Positions 9,409-18,582 of a stretch of DNA of 64,000 bases are shown one piece after another (position 1 is the first letter of the stretch; the number at the start of each line of letters is the position of its first letter). The DNA lies in the NCBI GenBank assembly GCA_026984035.1, contig JALSSW010000051.1, positions 1 to 64,000 on the forward strand. The letters are read 5' to 3'. The position numbers and the translations under genes were made by a program. The notes below the pieces were generated by a model. It made no database searches, was not told where the DNA came from, and saw only the letters and a program-made list of their open reading frames with translations. This stretch comes from Planctomycetota bacterium (GTDB lineage: Bacteria; Planctomycetota; UBA1135; GCA-002748355).

Positions 9409-11985
9409 TCAAGACTCAAGCAAACTTGGCTCAAGTAAGAGTTCATAGACTTCACAAAGATGGTCCAGGTAAGAGTCGAAACCTCTCGGCCCTTGGATGG
9501 CTTCTTGCATGGAAGGGAGGAGTCCAGGCTCTTGAAGGAACCGCTGCAGCATTTTATGAAGGGTCGGAATCTCTCCAGGTGGAAAGAGCAGGCCTGTGAT
9601 GCCATCTTCGATGAAGTCGGGGATGCCTCCAATATGGCTCCCGAGAACGGGAACGCGAGCCGCTAGGGCCTCCGCTACAACAAAGGGAGCACAGTCCTCC
9701 CAAAGGGAGGGGACAACAACCAGGTCTACTTGTTCCAGGATCCGGGGAAGTTCTTCAGGGCGATAGGCCCCATGAAATTGGCAGGATTCGGCAGGGGCCC
9801 TCGCCTGGAGGTAGGTCGCGAAGGGACCCTCAAAATGCCCGAAAAAATGAGCCTCAAGCTCAGTGGGAGAAAAACCTTTTAGGGCTTCGAGGAGAACCTG
9901 GGGACCTTTGTGAGGGAGGAGAGAACCAATAAAGCCGACCCGGAGCGGGCCTTCTCGGCGAGGCGTTTCCATCCGAGTTCGTCCCACTTGCTTCCAGATG
10001 GCATCCAAACTTTTGGGCTGTTGGTGGAGGACGAAAACCTTGCTTGGATCCGCTCCATTTTGTACGTAAATCTCGCGGGCTCTCTCCGAAACAGCAAGGT
10101 GAAAATCAAGTGCTTCATTGAGGAACATTTGACCCGCGGTCCGTCGCAGAGCAAAGCCCTCTTTCTCTTCAGGGCAATGGCAGCAACTGGCGCAATTGGT
10201 CCCCGAAGGCTCGGGTCCATTGCAGAGCTGCAAGTTTTCATGAAAGAGGTAAATCCTGGGACAGATGGGCCAATAGTTGTTGGAACTGTAGACAACCGTC
10301 TTTCCCCTCTCCTTGGCCGTGGCGGCAAGACTCATTCCCAGGTTGTGGAGATTAAAGCAATGCACCACATCTGGATCCTTCGCATCGAGAACTTCCTCAA
10401 AAAGGGACAGGATCTTGGGATCGTCTATTTCTCTGGCAGGGTTTTGACCATCCAGGAAAAGACTAGGACGGTTGAAGACACCTATCAGCTCAACCCCCTG
10501 TTCGTACCGGACCTCGGTTCCATATGGAGGTAAATCCGGCCTTTCGGTCGCCCCTGCATAAAACACCGTAACCTTGTGTCCTCTCTCGGCAAAAGCTAGG
10601 GCCACATCCCTGGGGAGGATGGTCCCCCCCCCACTCTCCTCCCACCCATACATACAAATCATTATGTTTCGGCCTCCGGGCAAAGGAAGAGGAGCGGAGA
10701 TCTCCGAAGCCAGGGATCGAGGCAGGCCCAAGCGGGCGGCTCGGCGCTCGCCTTCACTTATGGGAATCCCATTGGGCCCTTGATACACATCCCAAGGAAT
10801 CTGCTTTGGAGCGATTTGAGGGGAAACCCAGGTGTCGCCATCCCAGACCAGGGCATGAGCCTCCCGCGAAGAACTGACCAGCGGACTCTCCAGGGATGCA
10901 AAGGCCAACTGTGGAGGATAAAGCTTGGTACCCTGCTCACGTGCAGCAAGAACCCGCTCCCGGTTGATGGACACTTGGGGAAGCTCCTTGGCCAGGCGAA
11001 GGGCCGCCCAAGCTTCCCGGTCCTTGCCAATGCAAAACAAAAGACAGGCTGAGTTGTTCGCGAAGGCCGATGTCAGCTCCTTTGCCCTGGGATGATCCAC
11101 AGGAAACCCCTCCAGGGCTTTCTGATAAAACTCCAAGGCCAAACCCATATCCGTGTACGGCCCCAAAGCACAAAGATTCCCACTTTCAAAAAAGCAAGCG
11201 GCACGATCAAAGGGATCCTTGGAGTGCTCCAACCCGGTATAGATATCTTCCACAGACCTCTCGCGCCGGTATTTGGCCAAGACCTTATGAACCTCCCTCA
11301 GGGTAGGCTCTCTTCTCTCTCTCCCACTATTGCTGTCAGGTCTCTCAAGGAACAAACCAAGACTCTCCCGCAAATGCACGGCTCCACTGTTCCAAGCAAT
11401 GCGAAGAAACATGTCATGATCCCCGGCAATCACAAGCTCGGGATCAAACAAACCCACCTCCTGATGCACTTTCCTTCGCCAAAGAGGCTGAGCCCCAAAC
11501 AGGCAACAGGACAAACCCACGTTCCAGGTGAAATCGGGCCAGTCATGGCGCTTGAGGGCGGTATTCTCCTCGAAGGTCTCGTTTTCCCCATGCGTTATCA
11601 AAGTATCCGCATAGACGATCCCATATTCAGGGTGAGCCTCCAGCACCTCTGCCATGCGGGCCAATGCGTCCACACGATGCCTATCATCCGTGTTGGCTGT
11701 TGTTAGATATTTGCCTCTCGCCAGGAGGATGGCCCGATTAAAGGCTTCGTGTGAGTTTTCTCGAAACTCCGTCCGATAGTATCGCAACACGGGTTGCCCT
11801 TCTTGGCGGGCCTCTTGAAACCCACGAACGATCTCCCCCTCCTTCCCTGGAGATGCACTGTCAATCACGAGGATTTCAAGGCGCTCCCCCAAGCTTTGCC
11901 GCAAAAGATCTTCCATGCAGCCCCTCATGAAACGCTCGGCGTTCCATGTGGACACAATTGCGGTTACCAAGATTTTTTCTTCCAT
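9409..11985 (-). CDS. Two-headed glycosyltransferase: GT2 domain fused to GT4 domain
   Basis: 858 residues from the ATG at 11985, which has GGAG nine bases upstream; the frame stays open to 12090 but that part is not protein-like. Residues about 1-230 are a GT-A (GT2) domain: TAIVSTWNAERFMRGC at the nucleotide-binding strand, VIDSAS, and an acidic TDDRH motif. A helical linker resembling TPR follows (about 270-370). Residues about 470-855 are a GT-B (GT4) domain: MICMYGWEESGGGT at the N-terminal lobe, a Cys cluster (NCASCCHCPEEKEGF) common in some GT4 enzymes, RVGFIGSLLPHKGPQVLLEA, and the E-x7-E region PSLWEDCAPFVVAEALAARV. It probably adds two sugars in succession to a cell-surface glycan. 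No other glycan gene is adjacent. Confidence 0.85.
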   Translation of the reverse strand: MEEKILVTAIVSTWNAERFMRGCMEDLLRQSLGERLEILVIDSASPGKEGEIVRGFQEARQEGQPVLRYYRTEFRENSHEAFNRAILLARGKYLTTANTDDRHRVDALARMAEVLEAHPEYGIVYADTLITHGENETFEENTALKRHDWPDFTWNVGLSCCLFGAQPLWRRKVHQEVGLFDPELVIAGDHDMFLRIAWNSGAVHLRESLGLFLERPDSNSGRERREPTLREVHKVLAKYRRERSVEDIYTGLEHSKDPFDRAACFFESGNLCALGPYTDMGLALEFYQKALEGFPVDHPRAKELTSAFANNSACLLFCIGKDREAWAALRLAKELPQVSINRERVLAAREQGTKLYPPQLAFASLESPLVSSSREAHALVWDGDTWVSPQIAPKQIPWDVYQGPNGIPISEGERRAARLGLPRSLASEISAPLPLPGGRNIMICMYGWEESGGGTILPRDVALAFAERGHKVTVFYAGATERPDLPPYGTEVRYEQGVELIGVFNRPSLFLDGQNPAREIDDPKILSLFEEVLDAKDPDVVHCFNLHNLGMSLAATAKERGKTVVYSSNNYWPICPRIYLFHENLQLCNGPEPSGTNCASCCHCPEEKEGFALRRTAGQMFLNEALDFHLAVSERAREIYVQNGADPSKVFVLHQQPKSLDAIWKQVGRTRMETPRREGPLRVGFIGSLLPHKGPQVLLEALKGFSPTELEAHFFGHFEGPFATYLQARAPAESCQFHGAYRPEELPRILEQVDLVVVPSLWEDCAPFVVAEALAARVPVLGSHIGGIPDFIEDGITGLLFPPGEIPTLHKMLQRFLQEPGLLPSMQEAIQGPRGFDSYLDHLCEVYELLLEPSLLES

Positions 11986-12158
11986 ACGATCAATCTCCGA
12001 TCCCATGGAGCTTATCGACGCATCCGGGCTCGTCCCTAAGCCCTGAGGACAACAAGGCAGACCGAAAAAGCACTTCTTTGCTAGAATCAAAGCAGTTCAG
12101 CTCTCGGCATAGGCGATTCTTCTTCCAGACCACAAAGCTCTCTTCCTCAAGGATCCTG

Positions 12159-12932
12159 ATGTTCCGATCCTCCTCCATCCCCAAAAGCGTCCTTCTTCTC
12201 CTCCTGGGTGACCTCTTCCTCCTTTTCGGGATGGTTGTCATCTACTGGCACCAACATCTTGGAGACTTCCTCAGTCGCATCCTTAACCTGGGCGAAGAAG
12301 CCAGCATTGGCACTTGGTTCTCCTCGGTTCAATGGACCCTCGTCGGAATCCTGGCATGGCGGTACTTCCAAAACCAAATGCAGAGAAAGGCCAAAGGAGC
12401 CTTTTTCCTCATAGGCTTTCCTTTCATTTTTTTTGCTTTCTCCCTCGATGAAGTCGCCCAGATTCATGAATCGTTGGGACAAATCGCTGACCAACGGTTC
12501 TTAGGTGCTTCCTATCAAGATTCCTGGTTCCACCTTACCGGGATTTGGATGTTGGCCCTGGGCATTCCCGTCGTTCTCGGCCTGGGGGTCCTATTCTTTT
12601 TCCTCAGACGTTTTTTCCCCCTCAAGCAAGGAGGGAGACTTGTCCTATTAGGTTTCGCGGTCTTTTTTTTGGGGGCCCTGGGAATGGAGACGATCTCCAA
12701 CCTTTTTCAATCCTCACAGGATTGGGGGATTGTTGTCGAAACCGCAATCGAAGAAGAAATGGAAATGTTGGGGGTGACTCTTCTCTTTTGGGGCTTCCAC
12801 AGGCTCCTCTCCTCAAACGAATCACAGGGGGCTCTTTTTTTTGCCCCGGTTCCCCCAACCACTCATCTCCGGACTCCCCCGCCACAATCCCCCCTGAAAA
12901 GGGAAGATTCCAAACGCAAAAGAACTGGTTAG
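12159..12932 (+). CDS. Integral membrane protein, unknown function
   Basis: 257 residues from the ATG at 12159, which has AAGGA five bases upstream; codons before it in the same frame look like leader. About six hydrophobic segments are seen (SVLLLLLGDLFLLFGMVVIYW, FFLIGFPFIFFAFS and others). Conserved-looking acidic and His residues lie at membrane edges (SLDEVAQIHESLG, ETAIEEEMEMLG). The C-terminal 40 residues are Pro- and Lys-rich and probably cytoplasmic. I do not recognise the family. It is divergent from the glycosyltransferase gene and 13 bases upstream of the aminotransferase gene, so it may be co-transcribed with the latter. Confidence 0.65.
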   Translation: MFRSSSIPKSVLLLLLGDLFLLFGMVVIYWHQHLGDFLSRILNLGEEASIGTWFSSVQWTLVGILAWRYFQNQMQRKAKGAFFLIGFPFIFFAFSLDEVAQIHESLGQIADQRFLGASYQDSWFHLTGIWMLALGIPVVLGLGVLFFFLRRFFPLKQGGRLVLLGFAVFFLGALGMETISNLFQSSQDWGIVVETAIEEEMEMLGVTLLFWGFHRLLSSNESQGALFFAPVPPTTHLRTPPPQSPLKREDSKRKRTG

Positions 12933-12945
12933 AATCCTTTCCAAA

Positions 12946-14640
12946 ATGGAGCAAGCTTTCGACTTTTCTTTTCTGCGGCAGGAATGCATCGGCATCGACG
13001 CCTTCTTTGAAACCCCATTCGGGAAACGGATGCTCGTGTATTGCGACTACACGGCTTCGGGGAGATGCCTTCGGTTCATCGAGCGATATCTTATGGATAT
13101 CCAACGAAGCTATGCCAATACGCACACAGAGGATGATGTCTCCGGGCGCAGCATGACCCTTCTCCTCCACCAGGCCGAGCAGATGATCAAGGATGCGGTC
13201 AACGCGGGCCCCGATGGGAGGCTGATTGCTGTGGGAGCCGGATCCACAGCCGCTATCGACAAGTGTCAACAGATGCTGGGAGTTCAGCTCCCCCCCGCCA
13301 CCCGGAGACTTTTGAGTACCATTCTGGGCTTGGACCCTCTGTTCCCCAGACAGGCTGCGCCTGTAGTTTTTGTGGGTCCTTATGAGCACCATTCCAATGA
13401 AGTCACCTGGCGACAGGGAGTGGCCGAGGTTCACGAAGTCGGACTCTCCGAAGACGGCGGGATTGACCTGGCCCACCTCGAGGCTCTCCTCCAACGCCCT
13501 GAAAACGAAGGTCGCCGATTGATCGGATCCTTTTCGGCAGCGTCCAATGTAACAGGAATGATTTCCCCCGTGCACGACATCGCCGCCCTTCTCCATCGCT
13601 ATGGGGCCATTGCCTGCTTCGACTACGCGGCCAGTAGTCCCTACGTCAAAATCGACATGTGCCCCGATCCTGCAAAGAACCGGAACCCCGAAGAGGATCG
13701 TAGCTTAGACGCCATTTTTCTCTCACCCCACAAGCTCTTGGGAGGACCGGGGTCGGCGGGGATCCTTGTTTTCAAGAAGAGTCTCTACGATTGCAGCCTG
13801 GATCCAACAGTGGGTGGCGGGGGCACCGTGGACTATGTAGGGCCTCATGGCCACGACTTTGTCAAAGATATCGAACAACGGGAAAAGGCCGGTACCCCTG
13901 GGGTCCTACAAACGATGAAAGCGGCTCTGGCTTATGAAGTAAAGGAGCGAATTGGGACCGAGCGATTGGAGGCAAGAGAACAAGATTTGCTCCAACGAGC
14001 CTTTAAAACATGGAAATCCAATCCCAACATCGAGATTCTTGGAAACCCTGACCCCGAAAAAAGAGTCGCGATCGTCTCCTTCAATATCAGAGACCCAAGA
14101 GGTGGCTACCTCCATCCCCGCTTGGTCACAGTACTCCTCAATGATCTCTTTGGAATCCAATCCAGGGCGGGTTGTTCTTGTGCGGGTCCTTATGGACATC
14201 GACTCTTGAACATCAACCAGGACCTTGCAGAACGCTACCGGCAACAAGTCCTCATGGGTCATGAGGGAATCAAACCTGGATGGTGTCGCGTCGGTTTCCA
14301 CTTCATCATGGATGATCTTGAGGCGGACTATGTGATCAAGGCAGTAGATTTTCTCGGCCACAAGGGCTGGCTCTTTGTTTCCGCCTATGAGTTGGAACTG
14401 GATTCCGGGACATGGACACATCATTTAGGGCAGGATTTAGTGGAGGATTTTTCCTTAGATGCTGCCCTTTCCACTGGCCCTCTCCAGCATGATCCACTCC
14501 CACAAGAAAGACGAGCAAAACTCTATGAACAATTTCTTTCCGAAGCTGAAGCTTCAGCCAAATCTCTGGAACAACAAGCTCTCCCCTCCTCCCCGAAACT
14601 CCCCGGAGAACTGGGTGAACTCCAATTCTTCTCGTTGTAA
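12946..14640 (+). CDS. Class V aminotransferase / cysteine desulfurase-like PLP enzyme
   Basis: 564 residues. The fold-type I class V signature is complete: YCDYTASGRCLRFIE near the start, SYANTHTEDD, GAGSTAAID (phosphate-binding), ASNVTGMISPVHDI, DYAASSPYVKID, and SPHKLLGGPGSAG with the PLP lysine at about K263. A Cys-containing loop (RAGCSCAGPYG) follows around residue 410, in the place of the active-site cysteine loop of NifS/SufS proteins. It is longer than SufS (about 410 residues), with an insertion after about residue 100 and a 90-residue C-terminal extension. No suf or isc genes are adjacent, so a role in Fe-S assembly is not supported; an amino-acid lyase or aminotransferase is equally possible. 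Confidence 0.8.
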   Translation: MEQAFDFSFLRQECIGIDAFFETPFGKRMLVYCDYTASGRCLRFIERYLMDIQRSYANTHTEDDVSGRSMTLLLHQAEQMIKDAVNAGPDGRLIAVGAGSTAAIDKCQQMLGVQLPPATRRLLSTILGLDPLFPRQAAPVVFVGPYEHHSNEVTWRQGVAEVHEVGLSEDGGIDLAHLEALLQRPENEGRRLIGSFSAASNVTGMISPVHDIAALLHRYGAIACFDYAASSPYVKIDMCPDPAKNRNPEEDRSLDAIFLSPHKLLGGPGSAGILVFKKSLYDCSLDPTVGGGGTVDYVGPHGHDFVKDIEQREKAGTPGVLQTMKAALAYEVKERIGTERLEAREQDLLQRAFKTWKSNPNIEILGNPDPEKRVAIVSFNIRDPRGGYLHPRLVTVLLNDLFGIQSRAGCSCAGPYGHRLLNINQDLAERYRQQVLMGHEGIKPGWCRVGFHFIMDDLEADYVIKAVDFLGHKGWLFVSAYELELDSGTWTHHLGQDLVEDFSLDAALSTGPLQHDPLPQERRAKLYEQFLSEAEASAKSLEQQALPSSPKLPGELGELQFFSL

Positions 14641-14843
14641 CCCCCTTTTCTCTTGATCTCCTTCAACTTATAGAGTGCTTTGGGTTCAAGACCAAACATT
14701 TCGAATCCTTTAGACTTTTTCTGAGCTGCGAGAACTCGAAAACCTCATGGATCTTGAAAAAAAACCTCCAGATGTGGGCAGATCCGGAAAAAAACGGGTC
14801 CCTACTTATGAATCACAAGAGTTAAACCAATTGCGAAACGAAA

Positions 14844-16394
14844 TTGTCAGAAATCGATCCAACCAAAGAAGACTTTCCCAAAAATTTCTATGCCGAAACA
14901 CTTCAACTCGCCGGAATGGCCTGCTTCGGCCGAGATCTGATCACAGGAAAGGGTTTTTGGTCTGATGAGCAGTTCCGTCTCTTCGGATTCGAACCGGGAG
15001 AAATCCAACCCGACTTCCCTTTCGTAGTCTCTCGCATTCATCCGGAAGATAAGTCCCTTTTTCTACAATGGAACAAAGAGCTTCTTGAGGAAGACGCAGC
15101 CTACGATCACGTATTCCGAATCATCCAAAAGGATGGGAACATCCTAAAGGTACGCTCTCGGATCCGGATCGAAAGGGCTTCCAATGGGACCCCTCTTAGA
15201 GCTTTTGGGATCCTCCAGGATCTCAGTCGAGAAACCGAATTCGACACCAAACTCCGGGCGAGCGAAGCTGCTCTCCGCGAGGCGCAAAGAATCGCCAAAA
15301 TCGGAAGTTGGTCCCACAATATCGAAACAGAAGAGTACGAGTGGTCAGATGAAATGTTCCGGATTGCAGGAATTCCCCGACAAAAAATCACTCGTGACCT
15401 TCTTCGTGCAACGGTCTACCCCGAAGACATCCCAAGGTTGGAAGATGCCTCCAGAGCATCCAGAGAGGGGGAAGAATTCATCAACCTCGAACTTCGAATT
15501 CGGCGGCCTGATGGCGAGATTCGCTTCATTCAGGATCGATGGAAAAGTATCAAAGATGCGAATGGAAAAGAGATCAGCCGTTTTGGCACCATTCAAGACA
15601 TCACGGAAAAAAAGCAGGCTGAACGCGAACGCCTGCGCCTCGAACGAAAAATCCTCGAAGCCGAGAAGCTCGAAAGCCTTGGCCTTCTTGCAGGAGGCAT
15701 TGCCCACGATTTTAATAACCTCCTGGCCGGAGTTCTGGGACATACCGAGCTTCTGCTCTCAGTCCTTCCCGAAGGAACCCAACAGAGAGAATGGGCTGAA
15801 GGAATCCTTAGGAATACCGAAGCCGCCGCAGAGTTGGTGAAAAATCTTCTTAATTTCGCTGGAAAACGGAAGGGGAGAAAACGCCCGCTCAACATGTTGG
15901 AAGTCATCGAAAATACTATCTCCCTTGTCAAGCCTTTGGTCCCCTCCCAAATCAAATTACATTTCCAAAGAAAGGCACCTGTCCCCAATATCCTGGGAGA
16001 TCCTTTAAGGATGCGACAAGCCATCATGAATCTTCTTCTCAACAGCGTGGATGCGATGTCCTCAGCACCCGGGAACCTTTGGATCCGGATCCGACAAAGA
16101 TCTTCAAAAGAAAAAGAAAAACCTCAAAGGAATTGGACCAAATGCATTTGCTGGGGTGAAGACCTCTCCCTCAAAGACTCCCTTGTGATTGAAGTTGAGG
16201 ATGAAGGAGAGGGCATGAGCTCCGACACTCTAGACAAGATCTTTGACCCCTTCTTCACAACCAAGTTCACCGGCCATGGCCTGGGACTTGCTTCTACCCT
16301 TGATATCATTCGGAGCCACGGCGGACAAATTTGTGTCCAGAGCGGGAGGGGAGAAGGCAGTCTCTTTCGTATTCTCCTTCCTACTTGTTCATGA
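14844..16394 (+). CDS. Soluble PAS-PAS sensor histidine kinase
   Basis: 516 residues. PAS domain 1 covers about 17-125 (ACFGRDLITGKGFWSDEQFR...RIHPEDKSLF) and PAS domain 2 about 140-255 (RIAKIGSWSHNIETEEYEWSDEMFR...FGTIQDITEKKQAE). A coiled coil and the H-box LLAGGIAHDFNNLLAG follow, with phospho-accepting His about 288. The ATPase domain has N-box NLLLNSVDAM, G1 DEGEGM, F-box FDPFFTTK and G2 GHGLGL. There is no transmembrane segment, so it senses a cytoplasmic signal. No response regulator is adjacent. The start is uncertain: an in-frame stop lies at 14823-14825, leaving TTG at 14844 as the only start that keeps PAS 1 whole. It overlaps the convergent pckA by 14 bases. Confidence 0.88.
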   Translation: MSEIDPTKEDFPKNFYAETLQLAGMACFGRDLITGKGFWSDEQFRLFGFEPGEIQPDFPFVVSRIHPEDKSLFLQWNKELLEEDAAYDHVFRIIQKDGNILKVRSRIRIERASNGTPLRAFGILQDLSRETEFDTKLRASEAALREAQRIAKIGSWSHNIETEEYEWSDEMFRIAGIPRQKITRDLLRATVYPEDIPRLEDASRASREGEEFINLELRIRRPDGEIRFIQDRWKSIKDANGKEISRFGTIQDITEKKQAERERLRLERKILEAEKLESLGLLAGGIAHDFNNLLAGVLGHTELLLSVLPEGTQQREWAEGILRNTEAAAELVKNLLNFAGKRKGRKRPLNMLEVIENTISLVKPLVPSQIKLHFQRKAPVPNILGDPLRMRQAIMNLLLNSVDAMSSAPGNLWIRIRQRSSKEKEKPQRNWTKCICWGEDLSLKDSLVIEVEDEGEGMSSDTLDKIFDPFFTTKFTGHGLGLASTLDIIRSHGGQICVQSGRGEGSLFRILLPTCS

Positions 16395-18048
16395 CATCTT
16401 CGATTCCAAAAGAAGCAAAGTCGTTCTTTGCAAAGTTCGCATGGAACATCTCTTTCAGCCTCAGCGCCTGGCGATCATAAGCCTCTTTATCCTTCCAAGT
16501 ATTTCTTGGATTCAAAATTTCCGCAGGAACATCGGGACAGGTCTTCGGCATAAGGAGCCCAAAGACGGGGTGTTTTTCAAATTCGACTTTGCCCTCATCC
16601 AAATCACCTCTTAGGGCTGCGTTCAGAAGGGCGCGCGTATGCTTGATGGAAATCCGATGGCCGGTTCCATAGGGGCCTCCTGACCAACCGGTATTGAGAA
16701 GAATGCATCGTGTCTTATGGGCTTGCATCTTTTCGGCGAGTAGTTTTGCATATACCGAGGGAAAATGAGCCATAAAGGGTGCTCCAAAACAAGCACTGAA
16801 AGCTGCTACCGGCTCGGTGATACCAACCTCCGTCCCGGCCAACTTAGAGGTAAAGCCTGAGACAAAATGATACATCACCTCTTTCTGAGTCAAAACCGAT
16901 ACAGGAGGTAGCACACCAAAAGCATCCGCCGTCAATAGGACAATCGTTTGGGGATGAGGACCGCGAGCCCCGGGCATAACATTGGGGTTAGCATCAAGCG
17001 GATAGGAAAAGCGGGTGTTTTCGGTAATGGACCTGTCCGTGAGATCCAACTCCTGAGGATCGGTTTCATCAAGGGGTTTGCCAGGAAGCGCTGGGACGTT
17101 TTCTATCAAAGTCCCGGGCATGGAAAGAGCAGAGGCAATGACCGGCTCAGCCTCCTTATTAAGGTCTATGAGCTTTGCATAACAGCCATCTTCCAGGTTA
17201 AACACGCCACCCTTGGTCCAGGCATGTTCATCATCCCCGATCAACCTTCTATTGGGATCTGCCGAAAGAGTCGTCTTTCCTGTTCCCGAAAGACCAAAGA
17301 GAATAGCGCAATCATTGGCTCGCCCAACATTGGCAGAGCAGTGCATCGAAAGTTCATTCTGTTCAGGGAGTAGATAATTAAACACCGTAAATAAGGATTT
17401 TTTGTTTACGCCACAATAATCCGCGCGTCCACAAACGAGGACAACCCTGTCCTTGAAGTCCAAAATGACGACCCTTTCAGATTTACTTCCATCTCTTTTG
17501 GGGTCGCAGTGGAAAGAGGGAACATTCAATAAGGTCCAACGCTTCCCATCTTCATCGGAAACCCCTTCGACTCCCTTAGGGAACATATTATGTGTGAAGA
17601 GCGCGTGGGATGCGTATTCTCCGACAAAACGAACAGGGATGGCAAATTCCGGATCGACTCCACAGTAAACATCTTTGACATAGAGCCTCGTATTGTTGGC
17701 GTTTAGGTAGTCAACAACCCGCCGCCGGAGAGCCAGGTAAGCCTGGGGATCGTATTTTTGGAAATCGGGCTTCCACCAAATTTTATCCTCAAACTCAGGC
17801 CAAGCAGCAGCAAAGGTGTCTTTTACAGGCCTGCCGGTGCAAGTGGGATCGGTGTAAAAGACGAGAGGGCCTTCCAAGCCCAATTTCGTTTGATAAGCCT
17901 TATGGTCATCATCAGGTCCACCCTCCCGGATCCGCCCCCTGTCGTGGATTAAGGCTTCCTTGAAAAGAGCCTCTTTGGACAAATTCGGATGGTAATCGAC
18001 CGAACTGAGGCCGAGTTTCTCTTGGAGCTGGGACCGAAAATCACTCAT
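16381..18048 (-). CDS. pckA: Phosphoenolpyruvate carboxykinase (ATP)
   Basis: 555 residues, slightly longer than the usual 530-540. It converts oxaloacetate and ATP to PEP, CO2 and ADP, the first step of gluconeogenesis, in the cytosol. Family marks are plain: RVVILDFKDRVV, the kinase-1a P-loop LFGLSGTGKTTLSADPNRRL, kinase-2a LIGDDEHAW, and the conserved RFSYPL and GWSGGPYG(T)G segments. AAGGA lies well upstream of the ATG at 18048. Ahead of the gene is a 530-base space with a long hairpin at 18097-18136, which may lie in its leader. Confidence 0.96.
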   Translation of the reverse strand: MSDFRSQLQEKLGLSSVDYHPNLSKEALFKEALIHDRGRIREGGPDDDHKAYQTKLGLEGPLVFYTDPTCTGRPVKDTFAAAWPEFEDKIWWKPDFQKYDPQAYLALRRRVVDYLNANNTRLYVKDVYCGVDPEFAIPVRFVGEYASHALFTHNMFPKGVEGVSDEDGKRWTLLNVPSFHCDPKRDGSKSERVVILDFKDRVVLVCGRADYCGVNKKSLFTVFNYLLPEQNELSMHCSANVGRANDCAILFGLSGTGKTTLSADPNRRLIGDDEHAWTKGGVFNLEDGCYAKLIDLNKEAEPVIASALSMPGTLIENVPALPGKPLDETDPQELDLTDRSITENTRFSYPLDANPNVMPGARGPHPQTIVLLTADAFGVLPPVSVLTQKEVMYHFVSGFTSKLAGTEVGITEPVAAFSACFGAPFMAHFPSVYAKLLAEKMQAHKTRCILLNTGWSGGPYGTGHRISIKHTRALLNAALRGDLDEGKVEFEKHPVFGLLMPKTCPDVPAEILNPRNTWKDKEAYDRQALRLKEMFHANFAKNDFASFGIEDVMNK

Positions 18049-18582
18049 TGTTGGGACTCGCTTTTCCTTGTGTTATGGATGTTTGAAAACCAGATTGACC
18101 ATTGCCGGACCTTAAGCATCCGGACCATCAATGGTTCCCCCGGATAGGTCAAGCTTTTGGCTCCTTCAGACTGAACGCGCAAAAGAAAAAGAATTGGACC
18201 GCTTGATTCAAGAGATCACTTCAAGTGCATGCAAAACCCTTGAGGAGTGTTGCATAAACGGTCTACAAGGAGGGATTTGCTCCGGAAAAGCTTGTCAATG
18301 AGGGACCCTTATTCTTTTTCTTTGCGGTCCTTCCCGCTTAGACAAAGGCCAGGAGAATCCATTCAAGCATGATCCTGAGGTAAATAACACCTTGTAAAGA
18401 GAGCGAGGCGATGAATAAAGCGGGTTCGTGGAACATTCAAGCCATTCCCCCTCATGGATACAAGGTTTGGGCTGAGAAGAAAACCGCCCCCAGCCCCCCT
18501 ATTCTATTCGGATGGAACCCGCTTTCTTTTTGCCTCGCGCAAAAAAGAACCCGAGACCCTCCTTTGTCGGGAGGGAAGGACC
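18049..18582. other. Gene-free stretch with hairpins upstream of pckA
   Basis: No convincing gene. GACCATTG (18097-18104) pairs with CAATGGTT (18129-18136), with CCGGA/TCCGG nested inside, about 50-90 bases ahead of the pckA start. Another hairpin, ATGCAAAAC (18229-18237) with GTGTTGCAT (18247-18255), has one mismatch. A short frame at 18411 has a ribosome-site-like GAGCGAGG but runs into the mscS gene on the other strand and is not accepted. CCCTCC/GGAGGG near 18553-18571, followed on the minus strand by a T-run some bases away, could end the mscS transcript. Confidence 0.5.

Noticed and set aside
14747-14965. Short frame overlapping the start of the histidine kinase, considered as its true N-terminus through a frameshift
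   Set aside because: A stop at 14823-14825 in the kinase frame leaves little room for slippage and no slippery heptamer is present. The TTG start keeps PAS 1 complete without it.
18235-18296. Possible fourth copy of the structured element on the minus strand
   Set aside because: A stretch near TTTTCC...GCAAATCCCTCCTTG resembles copy A and a GGACC/GGTCC stem lies before it, but the ATGCAAAG block and the closing arm are missing. Similarity may be chance.
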